In this document: one piece after another, positions 54,081 to 62,682 of the stretch
Position numbering within the stretch: the first letter of the stretch is position 1
How the letters are laid out: each line of letters starts with the position of its first letter
From: Siphonobacter aquaeclarae
GTDB taxonomy: Bacteria > Bacteroidota > Bacteroidia > Cytophagales > Spirosomataceae
Direction: 5' to 3'
NCBI RefSeq assembly: GCF_900103285.1
Contig: NZ_FNGS01000002.1
Span: forward strand, 234,709 to 298,708
Length of the DNA stretch: 64,000 nucleotides
The notes under the pieces: model-generated
The model's input: only the letters and a program-made list of their open reading frames with translations
What the model was told of the DNA's origin: nothing
Database searches by the model: none
Program-made: the position numbers and the translations under genes

Positions 54081-55610
54081 ATGGGCAAACCGACTGGTTT
54101 TCTGGAATTTACGAGAGAGCTACCCACCAAGCGTCCGGTAGCTGAGCGTAAACTCGATTACAAGGAGATTGATATTGACCTGTCGTTTGAGCAGGTTCAG
54201 TCCCACAACGCCGCCCGCTGCATGGACTGCGGCGTTCCCTTCTGCCATAGTGGCTGTCCGCTGGGCAACATCATTCCCGAGTTTAACGACGCGGTGTATG
54301 AGAAAAACTGGGGCATGGCGTACGAGATCCTGAGCTCGACGAATAACTTCCCCGAATTCACCGGACGTATCTGCCCCGCTCCCTGTGAGTCGGCGTGCGT
54401 CCTGGGTATCAACAAGCCCGCGGTGACAATCGAGTACATCGAAAAATCGATCATTGAATACGCCTTCCTCCACGGCTATGTGCAGCCGAATATTGTCGAC
54501 GAGAAAGACCGTACCGGCAAGAAAGTAGCCGTGATCGGCTCCGGTCCGTCCGGACTCGCGGCAGCGGCTCAGCTCAACAAGGCCGGCCACTGGGTGACGG
54601 TATTTGAGCGTGCCGACCAGGTCGGCGGTCTGCTCCGCTATGGTATTCCGGATTTCAAGCTGGAAAAATGGACTATTGACCGTCGCGTGAAAGTCATGGA
54701 GGCCGAAGGTATCGTATTCAAAACGAGCGTGAACGTTGGTGAAGACATTTCCGGATCGGAACTGCTGGAAGAATTTGACCTCGTGGTTCTTTCCGGAGGA
54801 TCGACGGTAGCGCGCGGCATCAACCGTACCTGGAACGGCAAGGACGTACCGGGTTGGGATACGTACCTCGGTAAAGGCGTTTTCCCGGCGATGGAATTCC
54901 TCAGTCAGCAAAACAAGCGGGTTGCAAACATCCCGACCGAGAAAGATCACCGTGGCGTACCGTATGCCAACGGAGACATCTTCGCAACCGACAAGCACGT
55001 ATACGTGATCGGTGGCGGGGATACCGGCTCTGACTGCATCGGTACTTCCAACCGGCACGGCGCCGCTTCCATCACGCAGGTGGAGGTCATGCCGGAGCCG
55101 CCGAAAGACCGGCATCCGAATACGCCCTGGCCACTGTGGCCGAATATGAAACGGACGAGTACTTCGCACGACGAAGGTTGCGACCGCCACTGGAATATCT
55201 CGGTAAAAGAGTTCATCGGCGACGGCAGCAAGCTGACGCACCTGCGCATCGCTGATATCGTCATGGAAGTAGTGGACGGCAAGGCGCACCAGACGGAAGC
55301 CAACGAACGCGTTGTCAGCTGCGACCTGGCGCTGATAGCGGCCGGTTTCCTCCACCCGCAGCGGGAAGGCCTCCTGTCCCAACTGGCTGAAAAAGGCCTG
55401 GAATTCGACAACCGCGGCAACGTGGAAGCCGACAACTACCAGACCGGCATCGAAAAGGTATTTGTAGCCGGTGACATGCGCCGGGGCCAGTCGCTCGTGG
55501 TATGGGCCATCATGGAAGGCCGGGAAGCTGCCCGTGCCGCCGATGATTACCTGACAGGCGGAAACTCGAAACTGGAAGCAAAAGCGAAGTCGATCTTTTC
55601 GGTTGTGTAG
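54081..55610 (+). CDS. gltD: Glutamate synthase small subunit
   Basis: The 509-residue protein has the [4Fe-4S] cysteines in 'CMDCGVPFCHSGCPLGNIIP' near 47-66 and in 'GRICPAPCESACVLGIN' near 95-111. The FAD site is 'VAVIGSGPSGLAAAAQLNKA' near 148-167 and the NADPH site is 'VYVIGGGDTGSDCIGTS' near 308, with 'GVFVAGD'-type C-terminal FAD contact at 'KVFVAGDMRRGQSLVVWAI'. It passes electrons from NADPH to GltB. It follows gltB by 87 bp with a hairpin between and is closed by a terminator. Confidence 0.96.
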   Translation: MGKPTGFLEFTRELPTKRPVAERKLDYKEIDIDLSFEQVQSHNAARCMDCGVPFCHSGCPLGNIIPEFNDAVYEKNWGMAYEILSSTNNFPEFTGRICPAPCESACVLGINKPAVTIEYIEKSIIEYAFLHGYVQPNIVDEKDRTGKKVAVIGSGPSGLAAAAQLNKAGHWVTVFERADQVGGLLRYGIPDFKLEKWTIDRRVKVMEAEGIVFKTSVNVGEDISGSELLEEFDLVVLSGGSTVARGINRTWNGKDVPGWDTYLGKGVFPAMEFLSQQNKRVANIPTEKDHRGVPYANGDIFATDKHVYVIGGGDTGSDCIGTSNRHGAASITQVEVMPEPPKDRHPNTPWPLWPNMKRTSTSHDEGCDRHWNISVKEFIGDGSKLTHLRIADIVMEVVDGKAHQTEANERVVSCDLALIAAGFLHPQREGLLSQLAEKGLEFDNRGNVEADNYQTGIEKVFVAGDMRRGQSLVVWAIMEGREAARAADDYLTGGNSKLEAKAKSIFSVV

Positions 55611-55633
55611 GCCGGAAGGTTGATGCGTAAATA

Positions 55634-55669
55634 AAGAAAGCCGCTCTCAATGGAGCGGCTTTCTTGTTT
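55634..55669 (+). terminator. Rho-independent terminator after gltD
   Basis: AAGAAAGCCGCTC (55634-55646) pairs perfectly with GAGCGGCTTTCTT (55653-55665) around a 6-nt loop, then GTTTA. Confidence 0.9.
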
Positions 55670-55843
55670 ATACTATGCATCATCGGACAGCAAATACTGT
55701 TACACAGCACCCTTTTCTTTTACGTCCCTGTTGATACCAGCAACGGATATGGATCCGGCGGTTGCCTGTTAACTATTTCAAAAGCCAGCGATATAAGGAC
55801 GAAAGTCCGGCGATCAGAACGCGCTGGAAGTTTGTACTTCAAA

Positions 55844-57415
55844 ATGGCCTTAACAATGCACTACCTTTCTCGCCTTGTTCCGATTTTTTCAATGGCTGCC
55901 GTCCTGTTTCAGAGTGCCTTTGCTCAGAGCGGCAATTTCACGCGCAACACACCCGCACAGACGTCTGATCCAGCGCCGGGTACACTGAACGTCGTTATCG
56001 GTGGCGGCGCCGATTTGGGGCCGGAGTCTATTCATACCGTTTTATTGGGCGCCCTCTCTGGCAGCACACTTCGGAAATTCCAGCGGAATGTTATTCTGGG
56101 CTCATTAGCGGCCTCGAACGCTCCGTCCGCGGAGATCTCTGACAATGTGATCATTGGGCATGCCGCGGCAAGCGCCGCGAACACCCTGACGGGCATATTC
56201 GGCGGCAATACGCTCATCGGGTCCATGAGCGGTCAGAACCTGCAGGGCAGTTACAATACGATGGTGGGCTTTAATTCCGGTAAAGCAGGCGGCATGCCTA
56301 ACCAATTAATCTCCCGAAATTCCTTCTTCGGGGCTCTTACAGGTGTCGATAACATCGGTCGTTACAACACATACCTGGGAGCTTTTGCCGGTTACAAAAA
56401 CGGTTCCGGTTCCAACAATGTTTTCGCGGGCGACAACGCCGGAGTGAACAGTATCCGGTTCGACGGCGTTTCTGCCACCCACTCCGTCTTCGTCGGATCA
56501 GAAAGCGGGTACTTTGCTTCCGGCCAGAGTTGTGTATTTATCGGCTTCCAGGCAGGTTACGGCAAAGAAAGCAGTTCGTCCGGCGCGGGTAATATTGCCA
56601 TAGGCAGTTCATCTTCCATGATGCTTGCCGGCGGGACATACAATACGACTGTCGGAACAGGCTCCGGAATCGACATCACTACCGGAGACATGAACACTTT
56701 CATCGGAACCTCCACCGGTCTGTATAACAGAGAGGGTTCCTATAATACGTATCTCGGCTACGGTGCGCATGGCACCGGTCCCAATGCCGCCGGCCTGTCG
56801 TATGCAACAGCTATTGGTAAAAATGCCCTCGTCGGCGTTTCCTATGGCCTCGTTCTCGGAGATACAACCGGTACCAACGTCGGCATCGGTACCGCGTACC
56901 CCAACCAGCGCCTGACGATTCGGGGTAACATGAACTTTCTGACAGCATCCAATCTCCGCTTCGATAATTCTCCCTTCCTGGATATCAACCAAAACCGCCT
57001 GGCTTTAGGTGGAGAAAAAGGAGAATTTCCGGTGGAAATCACCTCATCTCTTCGTTATAAAGTAGCCACTGAAAACCAGTGGGCCGACTATGTCTTCGCT
57101 CCCGACTTCCGGAAAATACCGCTGAAAGATGTTGCTGCCTTCATTCAGCAAAACGGGCATTTGCCGGGGATTCCTTCGGCGAAAGAAGTCGTTCAAAACG
57201 GGGTTAATGCGGCGCAGATGGATGCGAAATTGCTGGCACAGATTGAGCAACTAACTTTGCACGTGATCGAGCAACACCAGAGCATGGAAAGTATAAAAGA
57301 GTATAACAGGCTATTAAAGTCGGAAAATAACTCGCTTAGAAAAGAGACGCAGCTTCTTCACAATCAGCTCGCTGATATACTGAACCGCTTAAAAAAAATC
57401 GAATCAGAGAGGTAA
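55844..57415 (+). CDS. Secreted fibre-like repeat protein, paralog 1
   Basis: The start is the ATG at 55844 or 55856, ahead of a signal peptide (LVPIFSMAAVLFQSAFAQ); the open frame upstream reaches into the gltD terminator. The 523-residue protein has a repeat-rich body in which units of form 'N-(T/V)-(F/L)-(I/V)-G-x2-(A/S)-G' recur about every 20-25 residues ('NTLIGSMSGQNLQGSYNTMV', 'NVFAGDNAG', 'NTFIGTSTGLYNREGSYNTY'), like the beta-roll head repeats of trimeric adhesins. The C-terminus has 'VGIGTAYPNQRLTIRGN', 'NGHLPGIPSAKEVVQNGV', 'LLAQIEQLTLHVIEQH' and a coiled coil. Function unknown; a surface fibre or adhesin is likely. It is closed by its own terminator. Confidence 0.75.
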   Translation: MALTMHYLSRLVPIFSMAAVLFQSAFAQSGNFTRNTPAQTSDPAPGTLNVVIGGGADLGPESIHTVLLGALSGSTLRKFQRNVILGSLAASNAPSAEISDNVIIGHAAASAANTLTGIFGGNTLIGSMSGQNLQGSYNTMVGFNSGKAGGMPNQLISRNSFFGALTGVDNIGRYNTYLGAFAGYKNGSGSNNVFAGDNAGVNSIRFDGVSATHSVFVGSESGYFASGQSCVFIGFQAGYGKESSSSGAGNIAIGSSSSMMLAGGTYNTTVGTGSGIDITTGDMNTFIGTSTGLYNREGSYNTYLGYGAHGTGPNAAGLSYATAIGKNALVGVSYGLVLGDTTGTNVGIGTAYPNQRLTIRGNMNFLTASNLRFDNSPFLDINQNRLALGGEKGEFPVEITSSLRYKVATENQWADYVFAPDFRKIPLKDVAAFIQQNGHLPGIPSAKEVVQNGVNAAQMDAKLLAQIEQLTLHVIEQHQSMESIKEYNRLLKSENNSLRKETQLLHNQLADILNRLKKIESER

Positions 57416-57436
57416 TGAAATCTAATATTTTCTTAC

Positions 57437-57468
57437 AGAGACGGCCTATTTCAAGCCGTCTCTTTTTT
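57437..57468 (+). terminator. Rho-independent terminator between fibre paralogs 1 and 2
   Basis: AGAGACGGC (57437-57445) pairs perfectly with GCCGTCTCT (57455-57463), followed by six T. It lies 22 bp past the stop of paralog 1 and shows that the open frame from 57415 is not the true start of paralog 2. Confidence 0.85.
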
Positions 57469-57522
57469 ATTGACGGCGAAAGATTAATTTGGCAAATGGA
57501 ATTTTCACCACGACTTATCGCT

Positions 57523-58944
57523 ATGTCCAAGATCTTATCCTCTCTTACATCAGGGTTCTTTTTAGTCGGAATATGCTCCTTCCCGGCTGCCTTTTGCCAG
57601 AATGGGAATTATGTCCGGAACACGATAAACGAGGCCAGTCCCGGCACGTCAAACACACTTCTGGGTTTCGATGCCGGGAAGTACATCGGCAGTAACTCCG
57701 CCCAATCTGTTTTTTTAGGTACGGGTTCCGGACTCAATATAACTCAATCCTCGGCCGACGTAATTATCGGTCATTGGGCTTTTCGTGGACCTAACGCTTA
57801 TTCTACCAGTACCAACGTCGTGATAGGCGGTTTTGCCGGCGTCAGCGCAACACCAGTCGGCACGCTCAATCCGATGTCCGGAAATACCGTAGTCGGGAGC
57901 CTGGCGGGAACAAGCCTGGTCGGAAATTACAATACGCTGTTTGGTTTCGGCGCTGGAAGCGGAGGCGGCATGAGAGAGTCTCCTGAAAACAGAAACTCAT
58001 TTTTCGGAGCCGAAGCCGGAAGAATGAACACCGGACGCTATAATACATTCATCGGCAGTCGTGCCGGCGAAGCGACCGGCGAAGCCCTCGAAAATGTTTT
58101 CGTCGGTATGCATGCAGGCCGCTATAGTACGCGGGAAGGCTCTCAGACTAATCAAAACGTCTTTGTGGGAAACGAAAGTGGTTATTATCAGACGGGATGG
58201 GGGAATGTCAGCATCGGGTATCAGGCAGGTTATGGCTCTCTCGGTTTATCCGGCGGAAGCGGCAATGTCTTTGTCGGACAGTCGGCAGGCTTATCCAATA
58301 CCTTTGGAAGCCGTAATACATACCTCGGCTACCTTAGTCCTAACGGCCCGGTCTTACAGAATGCAACAGCTGTAGGCGCTAATTCGCTCGTAGGTGTATC
58401 AAACGGCCTTGTACTGGGAGACACTTCTTATGCCCTGGTTGGCATTGGCACCGCCTATCCGAACCAGCGCCTCACTATTCGGGGAAATGTGAGCTTTCTG
58501 ACGGCATCGAATCTTCGTTTTGGCAATGCTCCCTTCCTCGATATCAATCCGAATCGGCTGGCTTTGGTTGGAGAAAAGGGAACGTTTCCGGTAGAAATTA
58601 CTTCATCATTACGTTACAAAGTCGCTTCCGAAAACCAATGGGCTGATTATATTTTGCACCCGTCATATACTTTGAAGCCGTTGAAAGAAATAGCTTTTTT
58701 TATCCGTCAGAATGGACACCTGCCGGATATTCCGTCTGCTGCTGAGGTAGTCAAAAACGGTGTTGACGCCGCGCAAATGGACGCAAAGCTACTTGCCCAA
58801 ATCGAACAACTGACATTGCATGCGATCGATCAAAAAAAGGAAAATGATCAGCTCAAGTCTAAACTTGAATTACTTTCGGAAGAATTGAAATACATAAAAG
58901 CCCAACTTACCGGTTTGTTGAATGAACGAAAGAAATCTGAATGA
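57523..58944 (+). CDS. Secreted fibre-like repeat protein, paralog 2
   Basis: I place the start at the ATG at 57523 (473 residues), where a signal peptide begins (MSKILSSLTSGFFLVGICSF, ending AAFCQ), rather than 57415, which would run through a terminator. The mature start 'NGNYVRNTINEASPGTSNTL' matches that of paralog 3. The body has the same 'NTxxG..AG' repeats ('NTVVGSLAGTSLVGNYNTLF', 'NSFFGAEAGRMNTGRYNTFI'), and the C-terminus has 'VGIGTAYPNQRLTIRGNVSF', 'NGHLPDIPSAAEVVKNGVDA' and 'LLAQIEQLTLHAIDQ' with a coiled coil. It is the shortest of the three. No enzyme motif or type IX sorting domain is seen. Confidence 0.75.
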   Translation: MSKILSSLTSGFFLVGICSFPAAFCQNGNYVRNTINEASPGTSNTLLGFDAGKYIGSNSAQSVFLGTGSGLNITQSSADVIIGHWAFRGPNAYSTSTNVVIGGFAGVSATPVGTLNPMSGNTVVGSLAGTSLVGNYNTLFGFGAGSGGGMRESPENRNSFFGAEAGRMNTGRYNTFIGSRAGEATGEALENVFVGMHAGRYSTREGSQTNQNVFVGNESGYYQTGWGNVSIGYQAGYGSLGLSGGSGNVFVGQSAGLSNTFGSRNTYLGYLSPNGPVLQNATAVGANSLVGVSNGLVLGDTSYALVGIGTAYPNQRLTIRGNVSFLTASNLRFGNAPFLDINPNRLALVGEKGTFPVEITSSLRYKVASENQWADYILHPSYTLKPLKEIAFFIRQNGHLPDIPSAAEVVKNGVDAAQMDAKLLAQIEQLTLHAIDQKKENDQLKSKLELLSEELKYIKAQLTGLLNERKKSE

Positions 58945-58993
58945 GCCATCTGTTTGCTCTGTAAACTCCACAAAAATCAGGCACAATTGCTCT

Positions 58994-59007
58994 ATCTTGG
59001 CCAAGAT
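58994..59007. promoter_or_regulatory. 14-bp palindrome upstream of fibre paralog 3, possible operator
   Basis: ATCTTGGCCAAGAT is a perfect palindrome 75 bp before the ATG at 59082. It overlaps TATCTTGG (58993-59000), which is one mismatch from the -7 consensus. A dimeric repressor site over a promoter would look like this, but there is no further proof. Confidence 0.3.
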
Positions 59008-59081
59008 TTCCCGTTCCGCTGGTCTTATTTGCCACTTTTCTTAAACCCATCAGATAACTCCGAACTTTCTTACTGTAAGCG

Positions 59082-61016
59082 ATGTCCAAATCTTTCTTTG
59101 TTCCCGGTCTGATTTTGACCGGGTTGCTTTTGTCTTCTTCTTCTTTCGGTCAAAACTGGAATTATATCCGCAATACCGAAAACGGCGCCTCTCCTGGGTC
59201 CAACAACACTGTCGTCGGTTATCAATCCGGGTATTACCTGACGAATACGACCACTCGAAACGTTTTTATGGGAATATTGAGCGGATTCAATGCCTGGAGA
59301 TTGAACAGTTCCGTTATTATCGGAAGCCGGGCCGGTTTCAACATTCGTGACGGCGCTTACCACATCCTGATCGGAGATGAAGCCGGTTCGGAGATGGAGG
59401 CGAATAATTCCGTATCGTGGACTCCCGAATCCGCCAATATTTACATTGGCGCCATTGCAGGCTCGTCATACGGAAACCGGCAAGGGACAGGCAATGTCTT
59501 TGTTGGTCATAGCACCGGTACAGGCGGAGGGCAATTCTCATCCAGCACTATTTTAGGCAACACTGCCGGCATGGCCGGGGGAGGTGTCCTGAACACCTAC
59601 TTAGGTTTTGCCTCGGGAAAACGAACACAGGCAGACCGAAACACATTTATTGGCAGCTATGCGGGTGGTGAGAATAATTTGGGACCCGATAATGTTTTCG
59701 TCGGTGCAAACGCAGGCTTTCAGAGCGGTCGGTTAAACGCGGGTCCGGCGAATGTGACCGGTAACGTATTCGTCGGTTCTTCCGCAGGATTTTTCAACTC
59801 CGGCTTTGAAAATGTGTATATCGGGCATCGTTCAGGTTATGGAAGAGATTTCATATCAGATGGACGATCGAATGTAGCCGTTGGGCATATGTCCGGCCTT
59901 TCTGTCAGCAGCGGGAGCTATAATGCTATTCTCGGAAACAATGCAGGGCAAGAACTCACAACCGGAAGGTTTAATACCTTGCTTGGGAGCCGGGCTGGCT
60001 GGCGGCTTGAAACCGGCGAGAGCAATACGATGATTGGAGCAGAAGCAGGCCTTACCAACCGTGGAAGCCGGAACGTACTCATCGGGCGCCTGGTCGCTGG
60101 TTACTTTAATGTCGTGTCTAATGACAATGTCTTCGTTGGAGAGGAAGCAGCATTATACAATATTGGGTCTCAAAACGTAGCCATAGGCCGGCAAGCCGCC
60201 TGGTATCAGATGGGGGGAAGCCATAACGTCGTACTCGGAAATGTAGCCGGCCGGAGTAGTCACGATCCAAGCCAGATGAACTACTCCCATGTGGTTATTA
60301 TCGGTGATAGCGCGGGTTATAATAACCATGGTGATGCTAACGTATTTCTCGGCAGGAAATCGGGGCTTTCCAATAATACAGGCACCAATAATACCTATCT
60401 TGGGTTCGCCGCCGCCGGCGTTGGCAATAATGCAGCCAATCTGCAAAATGCTGCTGCTATTGGCGCCAATTCCGTCGTCGGTATTTCAAACGGCTTCGTT
60501 CTCGGCGACACAACGAATACCAAAGTCGGCATCGGTACCGCCTACCCCAACCAGCGCCTGACGATCCGGGGTAATATGAATTTCCTCACTGCCTCCAATC
60601 TTCGATTTGATAATGCTCCTTTTCTGGATATCAATCCGGAGCGACTGGCTTTAGGCGGAGAAAAAGGAGAATTTCCGGTAGAAATTACGTCTTCGTTGCG
60701 GTATAAAATCGCTTCGGAAAACCAGTGGGCCGACTATGTCTTTGCTCCCTCTTTCCGGAAATTGCCCCTGAAAGAAGTAGCCACATTCATTCAGCAAAAC
60801 GGTCATTTGCCGGGTATTCCTTCGGCTAAAGAAGTCGTTCTAAGTGGGGTCGATGCGGCTCAGATGGATGCGAAACTGCTCGCTCAGATTGAACAACTGA
60901 CTCTGCACGCAATTGAACAAAAATCGGAGAACGATCAGTTGAAAGCGGAAAACAAAGCGCTTAAAGAACAGTTTTCTGAATTGCTCCGGCGGATAGAGAA
61001 GCTGGAAAGAAAGTAG
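59082..61016 (+). CDS. Secreted fibre-like repeat protein, paralog 3
   Basis: The 644-residue protein begins with a signal peptide (MSKSFFVPGLILTGLLLSSS, ending SFGQ) and 'NWNYIRNTENGASPGSNNTV'. It is the longest paralog, with more 'N-x-(F/V/L)-(I/V/L)-G-x3-G' repeats: 'NVFMGILSG', 'NVFVGHSTG', 'NTFIGSYAG', 'NVFVGANAG', 'NVYIGHRSG', 'NTLLGSRAGWRLETGESNTM' and others up to about residue 480. The C-terminal third is nearly identical in wording to paralog 1 ('LTIRGNMNFLTASNLRFDNA', 'NGHLPGIPSAKEVVLSGVDA', 'LLAQIEQLTLHAIEQ'), then a coiled coil to the end. The shared ends and variable repeat number suggest that the copies exchange sequence. Role unknown; a surface fibre is the best guess. Confidence 0.75.
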   Translation: MSKSFFVPGLILTGLLLSSSSFGQNWNYIRNTENGASPGSNNTVVGYQSGYYLTNTTTRNVFMGILSGFNAWRLNSSVIIGSRAGFNIRDGAYHILIGDEAGSEMEANNSVSWTPESANIYIGAIAGSSYGNRQGTGNVFVGHSTGTGGGQFSSSTILGNTAGMAGGGVLNTYLGFASGKRTQADRNTFIGSYAGGENNLGPDNVFVGANAGFQSGRLNAGPANVTGNVFVGSSAGFFNSGFENVYIGHRSGYGRDFISDGRSNVAVGHMSGLSVSSGSYNAILGNNAGQELTTGRFNTLLGSRAGWRLETGESNTMIGAEAGLTNRGSRNVLIGRLVAGYFNVVSNDNVFVGEEAALYNIGSQNVAIGRQAAWYQMGGSHNVVLGNVAGRSSHDPSQMNYSHVVIIGDSAGYNNHGDANVFLGRKSGLSNNTGTNNTYLGFAAAGVGNNAANLQNAAAIGANSVVGISNGFVLGDTTNTKVGIGTAYPNQRLTIRGNMNFLTASNLRFDNAPFLDINPERLALGGEKGEFPVEITSSLRYKIASENQWADYVFAPSFRKLPLKEVATFIQQNGHLPGIPSAKEVVLSGVDAAQMDAKLLAQIEQLTLHAIEQKSENDQLKAENKALKEQFSELLRRIEKLERK

Positions 61017-61017
61017 A

Positions 61018-61098
61018 TTTTTTTCTCACAGAAAGCACAGAATACACAGAAATTGATTGAAACCTTCTGTGTATTCTGTGCTTTCTGTGAGAAAAAAA
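61018..61098. repeat. Perfect 34-bp inverted repeat (bidirectional terminator-like)
   Basis: The arm 61018-61051 is exactly complementary to 61065-61098 around a 13-nt loop (ATTGATTGAAACC). Within each arm the word CACAGA recurs at 8-9 bp spacing, and the outer ends are T7/A7. It fills almost the whole gap between two convergent genes, so termination in both directions is the simplest role. The perfection and length are more than a normal terminator needs. Confidence 0.85.
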
Positions 61099-61100
61099 AC

Positions 61101-62675
61101 TCAAAACGGTACCGGCGGCTGCTTACTAAATACCAGCTTCGATTTCAGATACGGCATCAGCGCAATACCGATCATCACTACACCAATCAGGCCGGCCATC
61201 AGAAGGTAATAATCCATTGAATACCGCAGCTGCGCCTGCAGATCCACCGCCTGCCCCAACCCTTTTTGCGCTGCCAATGCTGCCGGCTCAGCCTGCATTC
61301 CGTGATCGATCAGCTGTTGTTTGTACTGCGCGAGTCGCTCGCCGGTATACGGATTCAATACCGTCACCTGCTCCTGTATCCGGTGATAATGAATACTCTT
61401 GGCATAGAGTCGGGAAAAATTCAGCAGCGCTATACTCAGGCTGAAACCCAGGTACCGCGTGATAACGCCAAGCGCCGTCGCGTGGGAAGATACCGACGCC
61501 GGTACCGAAGAAACGGAGAAGTGAATCACCGGTACCATCAACACCGCTACCCCTACTCCCTGGCAAAACAACGGACCGATAAAATCAATCATCTCCACTT
61601 CCGAATCGAATAATCCGTACATCCACAAGTGGTATACCGCCAGCAAGCCGAACCCGGATAGCCAGATCAATTGAATACTCTTTTTCCGAAGTAAAAACCG
61701 GGGAATAACCGCCGTTCCCAGCGCTATTCCCGCCAGGTTCGGAATCATCAGCAACGAAATATGCAGAGGGTCGAGCTGAAGAACAGAGGAAAAATACTGC
61801 ATGGCCAGACCTAACGTTCCCCGGCATATGTAAAAGAAAAGCAAGACGAGCAGACTCACGACAAACGGCCCGTTACGCAGTAGTTCCAGCCGGATAAACG
61901 GACGCTTAAGCGCCTGCTGACGCATCACAAACAGAACCGTAAGTCCTGAACCTACCAGCGCCGCCGTTACTATTTTCGGCGAATCCAGCCAGTTTTCCTG
62001 CTGCCCGTACACCATTGTATATCCCCAGAGCAACAATGCCGCTACCAGCAGAATAAAGCTCGGTAATTCGACCTGGTAAAGCGGAATACGCGGGCGTAAC
62101 CGCACGTCTTTCAGCAAAAAGAATAACAGTATTGCCCCCGGCAATTGCAGGTAAATTAACAGCTGATACAACACATAGAAATCGAAGTAATGCAATGCCG
62201 AGGACGCCACCTGTAACGAAAGCGAAGCCGACGCCATCAGCAGGCCATAAAAAATAGCATACCCCATGATGCGGGCGCGGCCATCCGCCAGGCGGGAAAA
62301 AATCAGCGACATACCCGTCGCCATGATTCCGCTGATACAGATCCCTTCCACAAAACGCAGCAGCAGAAAGAAAAACGGCTCCCGAACGGTATACAACAGG
62401 TAATTACACCCTGTCATCAGAAAAACACCGAAGAGAAAATAATGGCGTGTCGTAAAATAACTGACCAGGCGCTGCTCCAGCGGAAAAAAACTCGCCAGCC
62501 CGACGTAATACACCAGAATCGAATACTGCGCGTCGGCCGGTTCTATCCCATAGAAACCCGCCGCTTCGGTGAGGTTACCGCCGTATAGCCCGAGGACCAG
62601 AAATCCGGGCGCGATGACCAGGAGGATTGTCAGCCGGATCAGCCACTCCGGCGCCCATTCGCGGAATGCTTGCAT
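61101..62675 (-). CDS. MFS multidrug efflux transporter, EmrB-like (DHA2)
   Basis: The 524-residue protein has about 14 hydrophobic spans, the size and count of the DHA2 class, and the last loop and helix end in 'LMPYLKSKLVF'. 'RFVEGICISGIMATGMSLIF' near 107-126 lies where motif C-like helices are expected. It begins 7 bp after the EmrA-like gene stop, and that gene is coupled to a TolC-like gene, so the three should form a tripartite pump spanning both membranes. The substrate is not evident. The 'Gx3DRxG' style motif A is weak, as in many Bacteroidota EmrB proteins. Confidence 0.87.
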   Translation of the reverse strand: MQAFREWAPEWLIRLTILLVIAPGFLVLGLYGGNLTEAAGFYGIEPADAQYSILVYYVGLASFFPLEQRLVSYFTTRHYFLFGVFLMTGCNYLLYTVREPFFFLLLRFVEGICISGIMATGMSLIFSRLADGRARIMGYAIFYGLLMASASLSLQVASSALHYFDFYVLYQLLIYLQLPGAILLFFLLKDVRLRPRIPLYQVELPSFILLVAALLLWGYTMVYGQQENWLDSPKIVTAALVGSGLTVLFVMRQQALKRPFIRLELLRNGPFVVSLLVLLFFYICRGTLGLAMQYFSSVLQLDPLHISLLMIPNLAGIALGTAVIPRFLLRKKSIQLIWLSGFGLLAVYHLWMYGLFDSEVEMIDFIGPLFCQGVGVAVLMVPVIHFSVSSVPASVSSHATALGVITRYLGFSLSIALLNFSRLYAKSIHYHRIQEQVTVLNPYTGERLAQYKQQLIDHGMQAEPAALAAQKGLGQAVDLQAQLRYSMDYYLLMAGLIGVVMIGIALMPYLKSKLVFSKQPPVPF

Positions 62676-62682
62676 GTCTTTG

